64,000 nt of DNA from Pasteuria penetrans (GTDB taxonomy: Bacteria; Bacillota; Bacilli; Thermoactinomycetales; Thermoactinomycetaceae), in NCBI RefSeq assembly GCF_900538055.1, contig NZ_UZAC03000001.1:62001-126000 (forward strand). The letters run 5' to 3'. Positions 36,872 through 49,259 of this stretch are shown one piece after another (positions within the stretch are counted from its first letter, which is position 1; the number at the start of each line of letters is the position of its first letter). The notes below the pieces were generated by a model. That model saw only the letters and a list, made by a program, of their open reading frames with translations, was not told the DNA's origin and did no database searches. The position numbers and the translations under genes are program-made.

Positions 36872-37161
36872 ATGATAAACGACTCGAAAAAAATTCTCAT
36901 TGGAATTCAAACAAGAGGCGGTTGAACAAGTCAAAAATGGACAACATAGAGCCCCAGATATCTAAACAGTGTGACCGGTGCTGTCCGTACAGTAAGGGAG
37001 GACAGAGAGGGCGTGCCGGCTGTTTCATTTTCTCCGTCCAAGGACCGGTGGATTTGCCATCCCTTCGGTCCCTACAGGGAGGAATTGATGATATAAAAAG
37101 GCTTCTAGGCAGTAAAGAGTTGGAAATCAGTCGATTAGGGGAAAAGACAGGAGGAAAATGA
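36872..37161 (+). pseudogene. Decayed IS3 orfA
   Basis: Frame RKKFSLEFKQEAVEQVKNGQ matches the fragment at 24782, then stops; the OrfA C-terminus continues in another frame (DDIKRLLGSKELEISRLGEK), with its coiled-coil-like Leu/Glu pattern. No orfB. Confidence 0.65.
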
Positions 37162-38569
37162 AAAAAAATAAGTCCCCGCCTATGCGGTCAGCTATCCCTG
37201 AGAACATCGCACCTAGGAATATCCCCTACCCTATCACACATTATGTACCCGTAAGGGGGGAATTTCCTCCATATCACAGGAAGCGGAACGGGGACCACTC
37301 CTACCCATTGTAAAAAAATATAGGACCTTCACATCCGTGGATCATGGAACATAGGGAGTACCCAAACCCGATATAAAATAAAAGAATATTTTTATTCCTA
37401 TAACTTTATTTTTGATTAATTATAATACATAAAAAATAAATATAAAAATAAAATAAACAATCGGTAAACCTATGAATCGCAGAGGTGCTCCTCTAATTCC
37501 ATTATCATTCCAAAAATAAGGATCCCTTCTCTGCCAGATTATGAAATCGTTGAGGAAGCAGGAAACATTACAGTGTTTACCCACACGAACAAAATCTGCC
37601 TTCCCCATCCATCCCGCATTCAAATTCTCAAATTAAATTCTATACTACAAAGAGTAATTCTTATAAAATTAATTATAAAAGAGATTCTAGCCAACTGTGG
37701 CTCCGCCGCCACTTGAACATCAGAATGAGATGGAAACAAGGATACCCTAACGCCTGGATTCCTAGCCACGAATAACCCTCCTCCCCCCTATTTACCCACT
37801 ATTCAGAATCAATAAGGTGAAGAAACACACAAATGAATCCCCCCACACAGAATTCCATAATTTTAAGGATCAGCCCCTCATAAAAAATAAATAAAAAAGT
37901 GTTCCGATATAGGCGAAATACATAACGTATTTTTAAACCTATCGGTTTAAATCACAGAAAAACAGGAAGGGGTAGGATCCTCTATGGAAAACCTCGAGAC
38001 AAAGCCCCCATTACGTATGGAAGCGAAATAGGACCATGGAAACGATGTCTTCCCATCACGGGGAAACAAAATACCCCTCAGAAAAACCCTTCCCTCCCCC
38101 TATCCAATGAAAACACACAACCACCCTACCTCCCACTCGCCACTTCCAATCATCGGGTAGGGATCACTTCATCCAACCCTCTCACAAAAACCACACATCC
38201 CGCATTATACGGCCCCCAGGGTCCCATAGGATTTGAGCCCATCCGATCCAACGTACGATCCTCCCCTTACCCTAGATTGTGCGCTTTGTTAGAGACCCAT
38301 CGGATCCAACCCAACAACGATCATCTCTTTACTTCGGATTGCACAATGGTCTACCCTACGACTCCCCCTAGCTCCCTATAGAAAAGACCCCGTTCGATGA
38401 AATAAGCATGGGATATAGAAAACCGGGGAGGAGAGGGAATCCCCTCCCCTCCCAACGGAAATAGAATACTCCACCCCAGAACGAACAAGGATTCCCAGGA
38501 ATACCTCTCCTCTGTAGGTCCCCCCAGAGGGAAATAAAAGAACAAACGACGGTGCTCCCCGGATCCATC
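37162..38569. other. Intergenic downstream of uvrA, no firm gene
   Basis: No convincing gene. A 67-codon minus-strand frame (37420-37623) with a hydrophobic end, preceded by sequence translating as SDVQVAAEP, faintly recalls the precursor D/F/G signal region, too weakly to call. Confidence 0.35.
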
Positions 38570-41542
38570 CTATCTTCCTGTGGGAAGAGGTCCCGCCACC
38601 ACAGCATCGGGGGAGGAAACCCTTCCCACAAAACGTGAGGCATTAGGAACCAACCTATGCCCCCCCTCCATCTGCTTCCGCGTCTGCTCTACAATGGGTT
38701 TCAGAAATCTACCTGTATGGGAATTTCTCACTGTAATAACCTCTTCAGGCGTCCCTTTGGCAATCAACTGCCCACCTCGTGCCCCACCCTCCGGGCCTAG
38801 GTCAATGATATAGTCCGACGTCTTGATCACATCCATATTATGCTCAATGACAACTACTGTCCCACCTAACTTAACCAATTCATGCAAAACAGAGATCAAA
38901 CGAGCCACGTCTTCATCATGCAAACCCGTCGTCGGTTCATCCAACACATACAGAGTGGCATCCTGTTGTGTGCGACGAAACAATTCACTCGCTAATTTCA
39001 AACGTTGCGCCTCGCCCCCTGACAAAGTAGTAGCAGATTGTCCTATCTTAATGTACGACAACCCCACATCCGCCAAGGCCTCTATCCTACCGCGTATTTT
39101 GGTATGGTTTTCAAAAAAGGTCAGGGCCTCACCCACTGTCATTTCCAATACGTCCGAGATCCTCTTCCCACGATAACAAACGGAAAGAGTATCCTTATTG
39201 TATCGACTACCCCCACATTCCGTACAAGTAACATACACATCAGGCAAAAAGTGCATCTCAATCTTGCGAATCCCATCCCCTTTACAAACCTCGCACCGTC
39301 CCCCCTCCAAATTGAAACTAAAACGCGAGGCTCGATAACCGCGCACCTTTGCATCAGGCGTTTCCGCAAACAAGGTACGAATGTCATCAAAAATACCTGT
39401 ATAGGTAGCCAAGTTACTGCGCGGCGTGCGACCGATCGGATTTTGGTCGATTCGTACCAAGCGCTTCAAACCTTCCCATCCGCTGATTCCCTTACAAGTG
39501 CCCTTTGTAACCCTCTCCGAATTCGGGAACCCAACCCCATAAGGATCCTTTTTTAGGTGATAATTCATGATGGGACTAAGCACCCGATTGACCAACGTAC
39601 TCTTTCCTGAACCTGAGACCCCCGTAACACAGGTCAAAACACGCAAAGGAAAACTAACATCGATATCCTTGAGATTGTGTACACAAGCCCCCATAATGGT
39701 CAACCAGTCCTTCGGTACACGCCTATGTTGCGGCAACATAATAAAACGACGACCGGAGAGATAAGCACCTGTCAAGGAATCCTTATTCGCCATAACCTCT
39801 TTGGGGGATCCAAAGGCCACAACTTCCCCACCTGATTGACCTGCACCAGGGCCTATATCAATCAAATAATCCGCCCTACGCATAGTATCCTCATCGTGTT
39901 CCACAACCACCAGGGTATTACCACGATCCTTCATCGTTTGTAACGTGCCTAACAAACGATCATTATCCCGCGGATGCAAACCAATGCTAGGTTCATCGAG
40001 AACATAGAGAACACCTGTTAGGCCGGAACCCACCTGGGTAGCCAGACGAATTCTCTGTGCCTCCCCCCCCGAAAGAGTAGCCGCAGAACGGTGAAGCGTC
40101 AGATAATCCAAACCCACACGAAGGAGGAAACGTAGGCGGGTTTCTAACTCCCTACAAATTACCCCAGCCACCACCTCATGCTGAGCAGGTAACTTCAATT
40201 CGGATAGGAAGGCATAGATATCAGATAAGGGCATACGTACCAGCTCATGAATGGACTTTCCACCCACCTTAACCGCCAGAGAGGACTTGCGCAATCGAGC
40301 ACCCTCACATGCATGGCAGGCACGTTCCACAAAACAAGCCTTGATCTGTTCGCGGACCCGTTGTGACTTCGTACCGCGATATCGTTGCTCCAGGTAGTGA
40401 ATAACGCCCTCAAAACGATCCCCTTCCTTGTATGATTTCGGAACAACAACATCCTTATAAGACGGCAAATTGAGTTTCTCTATATCCATAGGCAAAGGAT
40501 AACCATACAAAAGCCAGTCCCTCTGTTTCTCCCCCAAATCCTCAGCATAATCGAAATCAATATTCAGTACCCCATAGAGAAAATGGGCCAAACGTTCCGC
40601 ATCAACCCCTTTTTCCGGCCAACCCCTTATCCCCCCCGATGTCAAGGGTTGATTTTCCACAAAAACCAAGGCAGGGTCGATGTTCTCCTCGGTACCCAAA
40701 CCATCACAGCGCTCACAAGCACCTATGGGACTATTGAAGGAGAAAATCCGCGGACTCAACTCCCCTAAGCTAAAACCACAGATAGGGCAGGAAAAATTTT
40801 GACTAAAGTGGAGCGTATCCCCATCCAATACGCTCACCAAAGCCTCCCCATCCGCCAGGCGAAGGGCCGTTTCCAGGGAATCCGTAATCCGATCACGAAG
40901 CCCTGGCTTCACAATAACCCGATCCACAATCACCTCAATGGTATGTTGTTGCTGCTTATCTAGGACGGGTACCTTGTCCAATTCATAAATTTCACCGTCA
41001 ACCCGGGCTCTCACAAAACCCTCCTTGAAAACCCTCTCTAAAAGCTTCCTATGGCCTCCTCGTTTACTCCTTACCACAGGCGCCATAATCAACGACCGTG
41101 ATCCCACGGGTAGAGCCATCACACGATCCACAATTTGTTGAACCGTTTGCGCGGTGATCAAAAGGGCATGTTCCGGACAATGGGGGTCCCCCACCCTGGC
41201 AAACAACAACCGTAAATGATCGTAAATTTCAGTCACCGTGCCCACCGTCGAACGGGGGTTACGGGTTGTCGTTTTCTGATCAATCGAAATAGAAGGGGAC
41301 AGGCCCTCAATACTATCCACATCAGGCTTATCCATCTGCCCCAGAAACTGCCTCGCATAGGCGGAGAGGGATTCCACATAGCGACGCTGCCCCTCAGCAT
41401 ACAAGGTATCAAATGCCAACGAGGACTTTCCCGAGCCACTGAGACCCGTTACCACAATCAATTGACCACGCGGAAACGCTACCGTTACATTTTTGAGATT
41501 ATGAACACGAGCCCCGCGCACAGTAATCCATTTATGCATCAC
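38570..41542 (-). CDS. uvrA: Excinuclease ABC subunit A
   Basis: 990 residues. Damage-recognition ATPase of nucleotide excision repair. Two ABC modules: Walker [15 protein letters not shown] near residue 32 and [12 protein letters not shown] near 645, signatures [12 protein letters not shown] and [12 protein letters not shown]. Zinc-binding Cys pairs CPICG...CERCDG and CEVCKGDG...CTECGG are intact. The C-terminal tail after [11 protein letters not shown] is about 30 residues longer than usual. ATG overlaps the uvrB stop by 4 bases (ATGA). Confidence 0.97.
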   Translation of the reverse strand: MMHKWITVRGARVHNLKNVTVAFPRGQLIVVTGLSGSGKSSLAFDTLYAEGQRRYVESLSAYARQFLGQMDKPDVDSIEGLSPSISIDQKTTTRNPRSTVGTVTEIYDHLRLLFARVGDPHCPEHALLITAQTVQQIVDRVMALPVGSRSLIMAPVVRSKRGGHRKLLERVFKEGFVRARVDGEIYELDKVPVLDKQQQHTIEVIVDRVIVKPGLRDRITDSLETALRLADGEALVSVLDGDTLHFSQNFSCPICGFSLGELSPRIFSFNSPIGACERCDGLGTEENIDPALVFVENQPLTSGGIRGWPEKGVDAERLAHFLYGVLNIDFDYAEDLGEKQRDWLLYGYPLPMDIEKLNLPSYKDVVVPKSYKEGDRFEGVIHYLEQRYRGTKSQRVREQIKACFVERACHACEGARLRKSSLAVKVGGKSIHELVRMPLSDIYAFLSELKLPAQHEVVAGVICRELETRLRFLLRVGLDYLTLHRSAATLSGGEAQRIRLATQVGSGLTGVLYVLDEPSIGLHPRDNDRLLGTLQTMKDRGNTLVVVEHDEDTMRRADYLIDIGPGAGQSGGEVVAFGSPKEVMANKDSLTGAYLSGRRFIMLPQHRRVPKDWLTIMGACVHNLKDIDVSFPLRVLTCVTGVSGSGKSTLVNRVLSPIMNYHLKKDPYGVGFPNSERVTKGTCKGISGWEGLKRLVRIDQNPIGRTPRSNLATYTGIFDDIRTLFAETPDAKVRGYRASRFSFNLEGGRCEVCKGDGIRKIEMHFLPDVYVTCTECGGSRYNKDTLSVCYRGKRISDVLEMTVGEALTFFENHTKIRGRIEALADVGLSYIKIGQSATTLSGGEAQRLKLASELFRRTQQDATLYVLDEPTTGLHDEDVARLISVLHELVKLGGTVVVIEHNMDVIKTSDYIIDLGPEGGARGGQLIAKGTPEEVITVRNSHTGRFLKPIVEQTRKQMEGGHRLVPNASRFVGRVSSPDAVVAGPLPTGR

Positions 41543-43518
41543 TGACTCCCCTCTGCCTTGAGCTCCAAAATACAGTCCCGAAGTTCCGCAGCTCGCTCAA
41601 AGGCATGCTTCCTGGAAGCCTCTTGCATCTCCCTCTCCAGGGAAGCGATTTGCTCCTTCTTCTCCCCCGCACTCAACAGAGTTCGCTTAGTAAAACGATT
41701 CGCGCCACTCAGGGCCTTAGCTGCTTCCACTACGGGGGGCACTGCCTTCTCAACCGTTTTGGGTGTAATTTTGTGTTTTACGTTGTATTCATTTTGTATG
41801 ACCCGTCGCCGTTGCGTTTCCTCCATGGCAATTCTCATGGCAGATGTAATCTTATCAGCATACAGAATGACTTCACCATTCTCATTCCGAGCCGCCCGCC
41901 CGATCATCTGAATCAGGGTTCTATCCGTACGCAAAAAACCCTCCCGATCTGCATCAAGAATAGCCACCAAGGAAACCTCCGGTAGATCCAACCCCTCCCG
42001 AAGCAAGTTGATACCCACAAGGACATCGAACACGCCTAGGCGTAAATCCCTTAGAATATGCATACGATCAATGGTTTTAACATCAGCATGCATATACCGG
42101 ACCATAACACCCGCCGCCTTAAAATAATCTGTCAAATCCTCTGCCATACGCTTGGTCAGCGTAGCCACAAGGACCCGCTCCTTCTTCCCCACCCGTCGTC
42201 GAATTTCAGCCAGGAGATGATCCATTTGCCCCTCAGAGGGCTGGATATGTACCAAGGGATCCAACAAACCCGTGGGTCGAATGATCTGCTCCACTACCGT
42301 CGGTGACTTTTCCAATTCATAGGACCCTGGAGTCGCCGAAACAAAAATGACCTGCGAGAACCTCTCCTCAAACTCATCAAAATTGAGTGGCCTATTGTCC
42401 TTGGCAGAGGGAAGACGAAATCCATATTTCACCAATACTTCCTTGCGCATCTGATCACCGTGGAACATCCCACGGATTTGCGGCACAGTCACATGGGATT
42501 CATCAATAAAAACAAGATAATCGTTCGGGAAATAATCCAACAAAGTGTACGGGGGCGTGCCCGGCGTAAACCCCACGAGGTGTCGTGAGTAGTTCTCTAT
42601 TCCCTTACAAAAACCCATCTGCATAAGCATTTCAAGATCATAGGAAGTTCTCTCCTGCAAACGCTGTGCCTCCACCAAAAGCTCCTGATCCCTCAAAATA
42701 CGTAAACGCTCTCGCAGCTCCTCACGAATCGTTATCGTAGCAGCACGCAGGCTATCCTCCCCGGTTACGTAGTGGGAAGCGGGAAAGACAGCTACATGAT
42801 CGCGTTCGGCCGTAACCTCCCCCGTTGTGATATCAATTTCCCTTATTCTCTCGATCACATCACCAAAAAACTCTACACGAACAGCGTGTTCACTCCGACC
42901 CACAGGGAAAATCTCCAACACATCCCCCCTCACACGGAAGGATCCCCTCATGAATTCAATCTCATTACGACTGTATTGCATACTGATCAAACGACGCAAA
43001 ACACAACTTCGATCCCGCTCCATACCCACGCGTAAACTCAATAGGTGATCCTTGTAAGCATCGGGGGAACCTAGATTATATATACATGAAACACTAGAAA
43101 CTACAATTACATCTCTCCTCTCCAAAAGGGAACTCGTTGCTGAGTGTCTCATTTTATCGATTTCATCATTTATAGCAGAATCTTTTTCTATATAAGTATC
43201 TGTAGCAGGCACATATGCCTCTGGCTGATAATAATCATAATAACTAACGAAATATTCTACGGCATTATGAGGAAAAAAGGCCCTCAATTCACCGCACAGC
43301 TGCGCCGCCAGTGTCTTGTTATGAGCAATGATCAACGTAGGCCTATTCAGCTTTGCAACCGTTGCAGCCATAGTAAAAGTTTTCCCTGTACCTGTTGCAC
43401 CAAGCAGGGTTTGATAACGGTTTCCTCCCTTCACCCCCGCAACAAGCTCCTCTATGGCCCTGGGTTGATCCCCACAGGGGCCGAAGGGTGCCACCAACTG
43501 AAAAAGATCCTTATCCAT
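41539..43518 (-). CDS. uvrB: Excinuclease ABC subunit B
   Basis: Start taken at ATG 43518 ([12 protein letters not shown]), after AGAGGTGAG/GAAGG, giving 659 residues as in other Bacillales; the ATG at 43569 adds 17 unrelated residues. Walker [13 protein letters not shown], beta-hairpin [12 protein letters not shown], helicase motifs ([29 protein letters not shown]) and the C-terminal UvrC-binding UVR domain ([20 protein letters not shown]). Loads onto damage from UvrA and recruits UvrC. Confidence 0.97.
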   Translation of the reverse strand: MDKDLFQLVAPFGPCGDQPRAIEELVAGVKGGNRYQTLLGATGTGKTFTMAATVAKLNRPTLIIAHNKTLAAQLCGELRAFFPHNAVEYFVSYYDYYQPEAYVPATDTYIEKDSAINDEIDKMRHSATSSLLERRDVIVVSSVSCIYNLGSPDAYKDHLLSLRVGMERDRSCVLRRLISMQYSRNEIEFMRGSFRVRGDVLEIFPVGRSEHAVRVEFFGDVIERIREIDITTGEVTAERDHVAVFPASHYVTGEDSLRAATITIREELRERLRILRDQELLVEAQRLQERTSYDLEMLMQMGFCKGIENYSRHLVGFTPGTPPYTLLDYFPNDYLVFIDESHVTVPQIRGMFHGDQMRKEVLVKYGFRLPSAKDNRPLNFDEFEERFSQVIFVSATPGSYELEKSPTVVEQIIRPTGLLDPLVHIQPSEGQMDHLLAEIRRRVGKKERVLVATLTKRMAEDLTDYFKAAGVMVRYMHADVKTIDRMHILRDLRLGVFDVLVGINLLREGLDLPEVSLVAILDADREGFLRTDRTLIQMIGRAARNENGEVILYADKITSAMRIAMEETQRRRVIQNEYNVKHKITPKTVEKAVPPVVEAAKALSGANRFTKRTLLSAGEKKEQIASLEREMQEASRKHAFERAAELRDCILELKAEGSQ

Positions 43519-43979
43519 ACCTTCGCTCACCTCTAATCCCTGTTTGGAGAGGGTCCAACACTGCAACACCGGATCTCACAGAAAGAAAACCGGTGGTATT
43601 CCTCATCACAACATCGTAGGATCCTACCAATCCCACTTGTCCATTCCTGAAGCAAACATCTGTTGCTGTCCAACGACTAAAAGGACGAAAACGAAACGCG
43701 GGAAATCGGCCCAGAGCCAAGCACAGGTAAACCGAAACCAAACACCCTCCTCCGATCCAGTGGACAATCCCCGGGAATACAACGTTACGTAAATTCAAAA
43801 TTTGCGACACAATCCCAATGGAACCAGGATCACCTTGGGGGGAATATAAATTTAGTTCTGTGAACGGAAAACAGATGGGGTTCCAAAATGGAGAATGAGA
43901 AAACAACAAACACGTACACTAACCCCTTTGTTTCTTATAAAAAACACACAAAAACAATAACGAATTATGAATAAAAACC
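43519..43979. other. Intergenic between ctp and uvrB
   Basis: 460 bases, presumably holding the uvrBA promoter. A 132-codon minus-strand frame (43511-43909) overlaps the uvrB start in another phase and resembles no family; not called. Confidence 0.35.
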
Positions 43980-45437
43980 TTACGATCGATCTCGAGAACG
44001 TAGGAAACGCAACGCTGCCTGCAATTGGGGATCTTGGTCCGAATCATCATCCGCAGCGACAACCACATGTTGTAACCGGCCTATGGTGGGATCATCACAA
44101 GCACCGGTGGGCCTTAGATCCCCCTGCCGTTTTTGGAAGGAACGCAGTGCCTCTGTAGTAGCCCTATCCCAAAAACCATCCACCCGACCCGGTGGGAAAC
44201 CAAGACTCGCCAATATCTGTTGCAACTGCTTAACCTCAACACCCTCCCCACCCGGCCGAGACTGCTGACTACAATAGGGGAAACCCAACCTACGCAAGGG
44301 ATGAGACTCCACAACTTCATCCATGACAAGCGAATCACCAGGCTGTAAGCGCTTTCCCTCCGGCGTCAACCAGCGAGCTACACTAACCAAGAGATGACTA
44401 CCCGGTATAGGCAAGGGAAGAATGCGTAAAATTTGATTTTTTCCATAGCTAGGTTTTCCGACTAAGCGACAACCTACCGAGTCATGCAATGCAGATGCCA
44501 CAATCTCTGCCGAACTGGCCGTATATTCATCTGTCAAAACAACACAAGAACCGCCGAATGACTCCGAATTCCTTGATGTAATAACCTCCCGTTGCCCTGA
44601 TGGGTGCTCAATCTTTGTAATTATACGACCCTCACTCACAAAAGCATCCGATAATTTTATTGCTTCTGACAGGGATCCACCGGTGTTACCACGCACATCC
44701 ATAACGATACCCCAGACACCCTGTAAGCGCAAGGCCTGCAACACCTGTACGAACCTCCGTACAGAATCATTGGAAAAATCGCGTAGGGTTAGAATCGCCA
44801 CACCGTCCGATTCCCTTTTCCACCGAAAACCTCCCCTAGATATCCGCTGCCGTACCAAATCCAAAGAGACGATATCCGGAACACCCAAACGTCTAACCCC
44901 TAGGCGTATTTTTGTACCCTCCTCCCCCAAAATGGAAGAAAAAACACTCGCACAATCCCCACTCCCCATAGGTTGATCATTCACGTACACAACCTCGTCC
45001 CCCAAACGCAACCCCGCCCGTTGCGCGGGCGAATTCGGTAGAACCCTACGAATGATCATTTTCTGACTTGGCGCTCCGCAAACCATTTCCACACCAATCC
45101 CCACAATCCGACCCTCAAATGTATCCATGAGATTCTTTGACTTCCTGGCATCCAAATAGACCGCGTAGGGATCCTTCGTGGCTGCAACCATTCCCGACAA
45201 TGCACCCTTCCAAAGTTCCCCTTCATCGACTTTATATAGGGAATGATTCAATAAATAATCATAAGTTCTCTTAAAAGATTTTATAAAAGAATAATTCCAG
45301 CCAAAATAGTATAAAAAAACACCCTGTCCCAGTAGGGTCCCAATCCCTCCTACCATAACCGATAGGAGCAACACAACCACAAGAACCCAACGACGTACGC
45401 TGAGAATGCTTCCCCCCCATCCAGACCCACTCATCAT
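43980..45437 (-). CDS. ctpB: S41 C-terminal processing protease (CtpB-like)
   Basis: 485 residues from ATG 45437 (GGAGGGTGG upstream). N-terminal TM anchor (about 15-40), PDZ domain (RRVLPNSPAQRAGLRLGDEV), S41 protease core with nucleophile Ser in T-A-S-S-A-E and Lys in G-K-P-S-Y-G-K-N, and a C-terminal peptidoglycan-binding domain (VEVKQLQQILASLGFPPGRV). In B. subtilis CtpB is a secreted protease that activates the SpoIVFB pathway in sporulation; the locus order near ftsEX fits. It could also cleave other exported proteins. Confidence 0.9.
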   Translation of the reverse strand: MMSGSGWGGSILSVRRWVLVVVLLLSVMVGGIGTLLGQGVFLYYFGWNYSFIKSFKRTYDYLLNHSLYKVDEGELWKGALSGMVAATKDPYAVYLDARKSKNLMDTFEGRIVGIGVEMVCGAPSQKMIIRRVLPNSPAQRAGLRLGDEVVYVNDQPMGSGDCASVFSSILGEEGTKIRLGVRRLGVPDIVSLDLVRQRISRGGFRWKRESDGVAILTLRDFSNDSVRRFVQVLQALRLQGVWGIVMDVRGNTGGSLSEAIKLSDAFVSEGRIITKIEHPSGQREVITSRNSESFGGSCVVLTDEYTASSAEIVASALHDSVGCRLVGKPSYGKNQILRILPLPIPGSHLLVSVARWLTPEGKRLQPGDSLVMDEVVESHPLRRLGFPYCSQQSRPGGEGVEVKQLQQILASLGFPPGRVDGFWDRATTEALRSFQKRQGDLRPTGACDDPTIGRLQHVVVAADDDSDQDPQLQAALRFLRSRDRS

Positions 45438-45690
45438 GGTGCCACCCTCCATTTTCCATCCCTATACCCTCTTGCCGATGGTAGCAAAGTCATGGTAAAT
45501 TCTCTACCCTTCTATCCGTATCATAGGAACAAAAAACCCTCTTGGGTATTCTGCCACCCACCACAGCACCGAATAAAATAAATACAGGTTCATCCCCAGC
45601 AAAAATGAATTGAGGATGAACGAAACTATGAAAGACACTGGGATCCTACACGCAAAAAGCAACCGAATCTTTGAGCCAAAACACCATCCA

Positions 45691-46815
45691 TCAATCCGGG
45701 GGTAAGTAAAGAGCTGGATCAACTAAATCCGAGCGGGAACAAACATCCTTACTCTTACATACCTCGAAATGAAGGTGCGTACCCGCACTATCCCCATTGT
45801 TACCACTATAGGCAATCAAATCACCCGTTTGAACCCTCTGCCCAATACGCACGCGTACATCCTTGGGAAAACAATGCCCATAACGGGAAAAAATGTTCCT
45901 CCCTTTCCATCTTCCATGATAAATCGTTATAAGGACACCATATCCCACCGCCGACCGAGCACCGACCACCAAACCGGGGCCCGGTGCATAGATGGGGAGA
46001 CGACCAGAGAAATCAATCCCCCTATGAAGAGCCATCTTCTTTTTGATAGGATGCATCCGATAACCAAAGGCAGAAGAAATGCGCCCCTGGGAAGGTCTGA
46101 TCGTGAAGGACTTAAAACCAAACCGTGCCTTGCCCTCCTTCCATCCCTTCAGAGTAATCCCTGTTTCAGGTTCAGGAACATCATCCAACAACTGATCAAG
46201 TAAACCCTCATCCTCCATCCTTTCCCTCTGTTGCTGGGAGAGGACCCCCCTTTTCAGAACGGCACATGCTTGATTCACAATTTCCACCTTTTCCTGATTG
46301 GAATCCAGCATATCCCTCCAGGCCTTTACTTGTTTCAAAAGATTTCTGAAATTTTTCTCATCAACAAGTAATATTTTCTTTTGTGCATCCAAAAAACCCT
46401 GTACTGCCTGTACCCTGCGGAGAAACTGTGGGATACTGTCCGATGAAAACAAACTTGCCAACAATTCTGAATATCCCTTCATATGCATAGCACGCAGCAA
46501 ATTACCCATCCGGTACTTCGAATCCTCGAACCGTGCGCTCATCACATCCAACCCATTGAGCAAGGCCCGATACTCCGGACTATTTTGCAATTCGTTCAGT
46601 TCCCTTTGCCCCTTTTCCGCTGCTGCACGGCAAGTCGATAAATCCTCATCTGCAGATGCATGTGGGGAAATCGCATTCACAAACCGATCGCCGCTGAAGG
46701 GGGGCATAATACTCCCCGTCCACGCACAAAGAAGCAGAGTAATCCCCACGAACCCCATCCTCCGTAACCCGGTACTCAATCCACTGTGTTCCCCTCTATC
46801 ATCGATCACAAACAC
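45691..46815 (-). CDS. M23 (LytM) peptidoglycan hydrolase with coiled coil
   Basis: 374 residues from a GTG at 46815. Hydrophobic export segment at about 21-45, a helical coiled-coil region (about 55-215), then an M23 domain with LHRGIDF (zinc His and Asp) and THLHFE (His-x-His). Resembles EnvC/PcsB-type hydrolases controlled by FtsEX; ftsX lies two genes upstream. All metal ligands appear present, suggesting an active endopeptidase rather than a pure activator. Confidence 0.85.
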   Translation of the reverse strand: MFVIDDRGEHSGLSTGLRRMGFVGITLLLCAWTGSIMPPFSGDRFVNAISPHASADEDLSTCRAAAEKGQRELNELQNSPEYRALLNGLDVMSARFEDSKYRMGNLLRAMHMKGYSELLASLFSSDSIPQFLRRVQAVQGFLDAQKKILLVDEKNFRNLLKQVKAWRDMLDSNQEKVEIVNQACAVLKRGVLSQQQRERMEDEGLLDQLLDDVPEPETGITLKGWKEGKARFGFKSFTIRPSQGRISSAFGYRMHPIKKKMALHRGIDFSGRLPIYAPGPGLVVGARSAVGYGVLITIYHGRWKGRNIFSRYGHCFPKDVRVRIGQRVQTGDLIAYSGNNGDSAGTHLHFEVCKSKDVCSRSDLVDPALYLPPD

Positions 46816-46911
46816 ACCCCTACCTACTTTAACTTCCCTATTACCCCCCCCAAACCATCCCTATCTCCCCCACAATATCCTCCATTCCGGAAACCCAAGT
46901 GAATTACTTTA

Positions 46912-47919
46912 CTAGCAAGGAAGAGGATTCAAATTTCCAGGATTGACAGGTTGACCGTGCCGATACACTTCCCAATGCAAATGCGGACCCGTAGATCCGC
47001 CGCTACTACCTACCTTCGCAATCATTGCATTCCTACCCACACGATCCCCCACCCTCACCAAATTGTATTGGGGATACATATGGGCATAGCGAGTGGTCCA
47101 ACCTCCGCCGTGATCGATTACGATGAGGTGCCCATACCCCTGACTCGGTCTCGATTCAACAACCTTCCCAGCCGCCGCCGCATAAATCGGTGTCCCCATG
47201 GGGGCAGCTAAGTCCACACCACGATGAAACTCACCACCACGCGTACCGAAACCAGAGGAAAGACGAGCTCCCACTACAGGTGCACAAAACCTCCCATCCC
47301 AATTCTCCCCTTTGTACTCTTCTATTTTTTGATCCCTATCCGGATGATTTTCTGGTATATCCATGTGATCCCTGCGAATCATCTCCAATTTCCTCTCATT
47401 AGGCCCCAACAATTGCGTCAATTCATTATAGGCCTCGTCAGCCTCTTGTTTTCTCTGTTCCTGGACACGCAATTCCTCGGCCTGCTGGGACCGATAGTCT
47501 TCCAACTGATGCCTAAATCCCTCATAGGAAACGAGGCGACGTTCATAGTCCCCCACTAAATCTGATACCGCAATCCACCGTGATAAAAACCCCCTCAAAG
47601 AAGAAAACAAGGAACGCAACACATCAGGCTTTCCCCTATGCCAGAATTCAATGATCTTCACCAAACCCCCATGGGCTAACTCCATTCTACGAGTTACTCT
47701 AAGAATCCCCTCTTCGATCTCAACCAAACGTTGCCCTTGATCATCTACCAACAAACTAGTATCTACTACCCTCTTCCGGGCCTGCTCAATGTCCAATAAA
47801 AGCTTAGCGCTCTCGGGGTCCAGCTCCGTTCCTCCGAAAAAACCACGACATTCTCCCACAACTACCCAACTAGCACTAACAAACGAGACCGCCATGATCC
47901 AACCTTTCAGCCACCTCAT
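46912..47919 (-). CDS. M23 (LytM) peptidoglycan hydrolase with coiled coil
   Basis: 335 residues; signal peptide MRWLKGWIMAVSFVSASWVV; coiled coil about 35-190 (YRSQQAEELRVQEQRKQEAD); M23 domain with FHRGVDLAAPMGTPIYA and GPHLHWEVY, full zinc site. Tandem paralogue of the gene at 45691-46815. Preceded by GGGAGG. Confidence 0.87.
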   Translation of the reverse strand: MRWLKGWIMAVSFVSASWVVVGECRGFFGGTELDPESAKLLLDIEQARKRVVDTSLLVDDQGQRLVEIEEGILRVTRRMELAHGGLVKIIEFWHRGKPDVLRSLFSSLRGFLSRWIAVSDLVGDYERRLVSYEGFRHQLEDYRSQQAEELRVQEQRKQEADEAYNELTQLLGPNERKLEMIRRDHMDIPENHPDRDQKIEEYKGENWDGRFCAPVVGARLSSGFGTRGGEFHRGVDLAAPMGTPIYAAAAGKVVESRPSQGYGHLIVIDHGGGWTTRYAHMYPQYNLVRVGDRVGRNAMIAKVGSSGGSTGPHLHWEVYRHGQPVNPGNLNPLPC

Positions 47920-48353
47920 AACCGATCATCGTCCTCCCCGAAATCAATCCCTGACCCTGTGCAGACCATCATGTAGAACAGGAAACCCAAAAATATATTC
48001 GTTTACGTTCATAAAAAAAATCAACAATAAAAAATAAAATTCGTTACGAAACACAGAAACTAGCTGAGAAAGAAAAAAACGTACGGGGGACAAACAACAA
48101 CCGGGGGACCACAAAGGGCGCACCTCCACTTGTTACCACCCTATTGTACTCATCCCCTACCTATCTCAGCCTCCAAGACCATGTCAACAGATTGGGGGAA
48201 ATCTATCTGGGGGGAAAGATTGGACCATCCTACACAAGAAACACACCATAGCCTCCTATACGATCCATCCCACAAGGGATAATAACTGCCACCATACCAT
48301 CATCCATCATCTGAACGGAACCAGATCACCAACCATAATCACGAACCCAAGGA
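47920..48353. other. Intergenic between ftsX and the M23 genes
   Basis: 434 bases with no supported gene. Confidence 0.35.
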
Positions 48354-49259
48354 TCAGATCCTCAAAAAACGATGGACAGAAAGCATACTCCCCAGAATAC
48401 CAACAAAAACCCCTATCCCAAAGAGGACGCCAACAAGGTAGGGAGCAATTTCCATTACCGGAACCCATTGAAAAAAAAGAGCCAACGATTGTGACAACCA
48501 TAGCAACGCGGAATAAAGCCCCAACACGATCGTGGAGGGGAAAATGGCCCCTGTGCACCCCAAGATGGCACCCTCCAGAAGAAAGGGCCAACGAATGAAC
48601 CCATTGCTAGCCCCTACGAGACGTTGGATTTCAATCTCTCTCCGGCGGGCCATAATAGTTAAACGAATGGTATTGGAAATGAGAACACACGTCAACAAGG
48701 CAAGGACAAAAAAGAAAACTAGAATACCAACGGAAACATACCTCGATGTTTCATCAATATTTTCAATAACCCCTCCTCCGTTCACACCCGCCACATCATT
48801 GACCCATGGCTCTATCTGGGCATTGTCCCGCAAGGATTGTGTCAACCCAGAAATATTGTGAGGATCAGACGGCTGAACGAGAAAGGTATCATACATAGGA
48901 TTAAAATCGTCTAAGTAAGAAATCCTCTCCCCCTGAGAAGAAAGGGCTGAAATCGTCTTTTTAAGCGCCATCTCCCGTGACTCGAAGGTAACCCTACCCA
49001 CATCAGGACGCTGGCTCAACATCCCCTGTAGAGTTTCCCGATCCTCGGGAGAAACTCCTGGTCGGAGCTCGACTTTAACCGTGAATTGTTCCCGAACCTG
49101 TTCAAGAATATGAGTCAAATTACGGGCAATAAGAAAAAAGATTCCAAATGTAAAGAGGGTAATGGAAACCGCACTAACAGCCGCAAAACTCATCCACGCG
49201 TTACTCTTGATTCCCCTCACAGCCTCGCGCATATGACGCCGAAAGCCCTCAATCGTCAT
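48354..49259 (-). CDS. ftsX: Cell division ABC transporter permease FtsX
   Basis: 301 residues. Cytoplasmic N-terminus, TM1 (about 22-42), extracellular domain (about 45-170), and three C-terminal helices around the FtsX core (ISNTIRLTIMARRREIEIQRLVGASNGFI). Controls cell-wall hydrolases from the membrane. Overlaps ftsE by 11 bases. Confidence 0.93.
   Translation of the reverse strand: MTIEGFRRHMREAVRGIKSNAWMSFAAVSAVSITLFTFGIFFLIARNLTHILEQVREQFTVKVELRPGVSPEDRETLQGMLSQRPDVGRVTFESREMALKKTISALSSQGERISYLDDFNPMYDTFLVQPSDPHNISGLTQSLRDNAQIEPWVNDVAGVNGGGVIENIDETSRYVSVGILVFFFVLALLTCVLISNTIRLTIMARRREIEIQRLVGASNGFIRWPFLLEGAILGCTGAIFPSTIVLGLYSALLWLSQSLALFFQWVPVMEIAPYLVGVLFGIGVFVGILGSMLSVHRFLRI

Noticed and set aside
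37420-37623. Possible further D/F-type precursor remnant
   Set aside because: Only a short stretch (SDVQVAAEP) resembles the signal region; no R-x-K-R and no Gly-rich product. Too weak.
43511-43909. 132-codon minus-strand frame upstream of uvrB
   Set aside because: Runs into uvrB in another phase and has no recognisable domain or start signal.
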